Assembly (NCBI RefSeq): GCF_021648885.1
Contig: NZ_JAKJHZ010000005.1
Coordinates: 868,001-932,000, forward strand
Source: Nocardioides potassii
Lineage (GTDB): Bacteria; Actinomycetota; Actinomycetes; Propionibacteriales; Nocardioidaceae
DNA: 64,000 nt
Reading direction: 5' to 3'
Position numbers and translations under genes: made by a program. Shown one piece after another: positions 63,942 to 64,000 of this stretch. Position 1 is the first letter of the stretch. Each line of letters starts with the position of its first letter. The notes under the pieces are model-generated. The model was given only the letters and a program-made list of their open reading frames with translations, ran no database searches and was not told the DNA's origin.

Positions 63942-64000
63942 TCAGCGACGGACCTCGCACTGTCGCAGGACCTCGCCGCTGAGGCAGCGGTCCCGGCCGG
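63942..64000 (-). CDS. Possible C-terminus of a gene entering from the right edge
   Basis: The last 19 codons of a minus-strand frame ending ...C-L-S-G-E-V-L-R-Q-C-E-V-R-R. The stop lies 3 bases beyond the antiporter stop, as expected for a convergent neighbour, and two cysteines in this tail look protein-like. Too little is visible to identify it. Confidence 0.3.
   Translation of the reverse strand, partial: GRDRCLSGEVLRQCEVRR

Overview
The window reads as chromosome of a high-GC actinobacterium, most likely Nocardioides or a close relative in the Nocardioidaceae. The complete Pup-proteasome locus, RbpA, HelR, TatAC beside a HelY helicase and a Lnt/Ppm pair point to Actinobacteria; the genus is an inference. 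GTG and TTG starts are common, and about 20 genes look leaderless: a TANNNT -10 element lies exactly 6 or 7 bases before the start codon. I see no rRNA, tRNA, CRISPR array or insertion sequence.

Layout. 1-9.3 kb: the end of a PAC2-family gene, cobalamin-dependent methionine synthase (metH), a REC-PAS-PAS-histidine kinase, a HAD phosphatase, a RecB-like nuclease and a site-2 protease with CBS domains. 9.4-22.1 kb: trmI and the Pup-proteasome locus (arc, dop, pup, prcB, prcA, pafA, pafB, pafC) with small membrane proteins, a methyltransferase and an FKBP lipoprotein among them. 22.1-28.9 kb: tatA, tatC, a diacylglycerol kinase, the Ski2-like helicase HelY, a 5'-3' exonuclease and an Lrp/AsnC regulator.

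28.9-30.15 kb: an AbiEi/DUF559 nuclease-like gene framed by a pair of 54-bp inverted repeats, each with its own hairpin. This is the most unusual object here and looks like an inserted cassette. 30.2-35.6 kb: lysine degradation through beta-lysine. kamA is divergent from kdd-kamD-kamE-kal; the cleavage enzyme Kce is absent from the window. 35.6-36.06 kb: a 420-bp gap with a consensus-like promoter, a large upstream inverted repeat and a strongly self-complementary stretch that may be a structured RNA.

36-43.6 kb: lipoprotein N-acylation and polyprenol-phosphate-mannose synthesis (lnt-ppm), fxsA, rbpA with a SigR-type promoter, an MFS transporter with a glycerophosphodiesterase, and an HTH-MurA fusion whose promoter holds a perfect inverted repeat. 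43.6-64 kb: a mosaic of accessory metabolism and DNA-repair genes: SGNH hydrolase, alcohol dehydrogenase, PhoD-like phosphatase, AlkX/AlkZ-like glycosylase, UvrA-like ATPase, Nei-type glycosylase, homocysteine methyltransferase, HelR beside a rifamycin-associated-element-like palindrome, an MFS pump, a PCD-VOC fusion, and an ArsR-SRPBCC pair divergent from a Na+/H+ antiporter across a shared operator.

How the genes work together. Pup is prepared by Dop, ligated to targets by PafA, and the targets are unfolded by ARC into the PrcAB core. PafB and PafC are the WYL pair known to activate DNA-damage genes in mycobacteria. RbpA and HelR both act on RNA polymerase and are both linked to rifampicin tolerance. 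The Kam/Kdd/Kal set would turn lysine into crotonyl-CoA if a Kce is encoded elsewhere. Calls rest on reading translated sequence and motifs; no database search was run.
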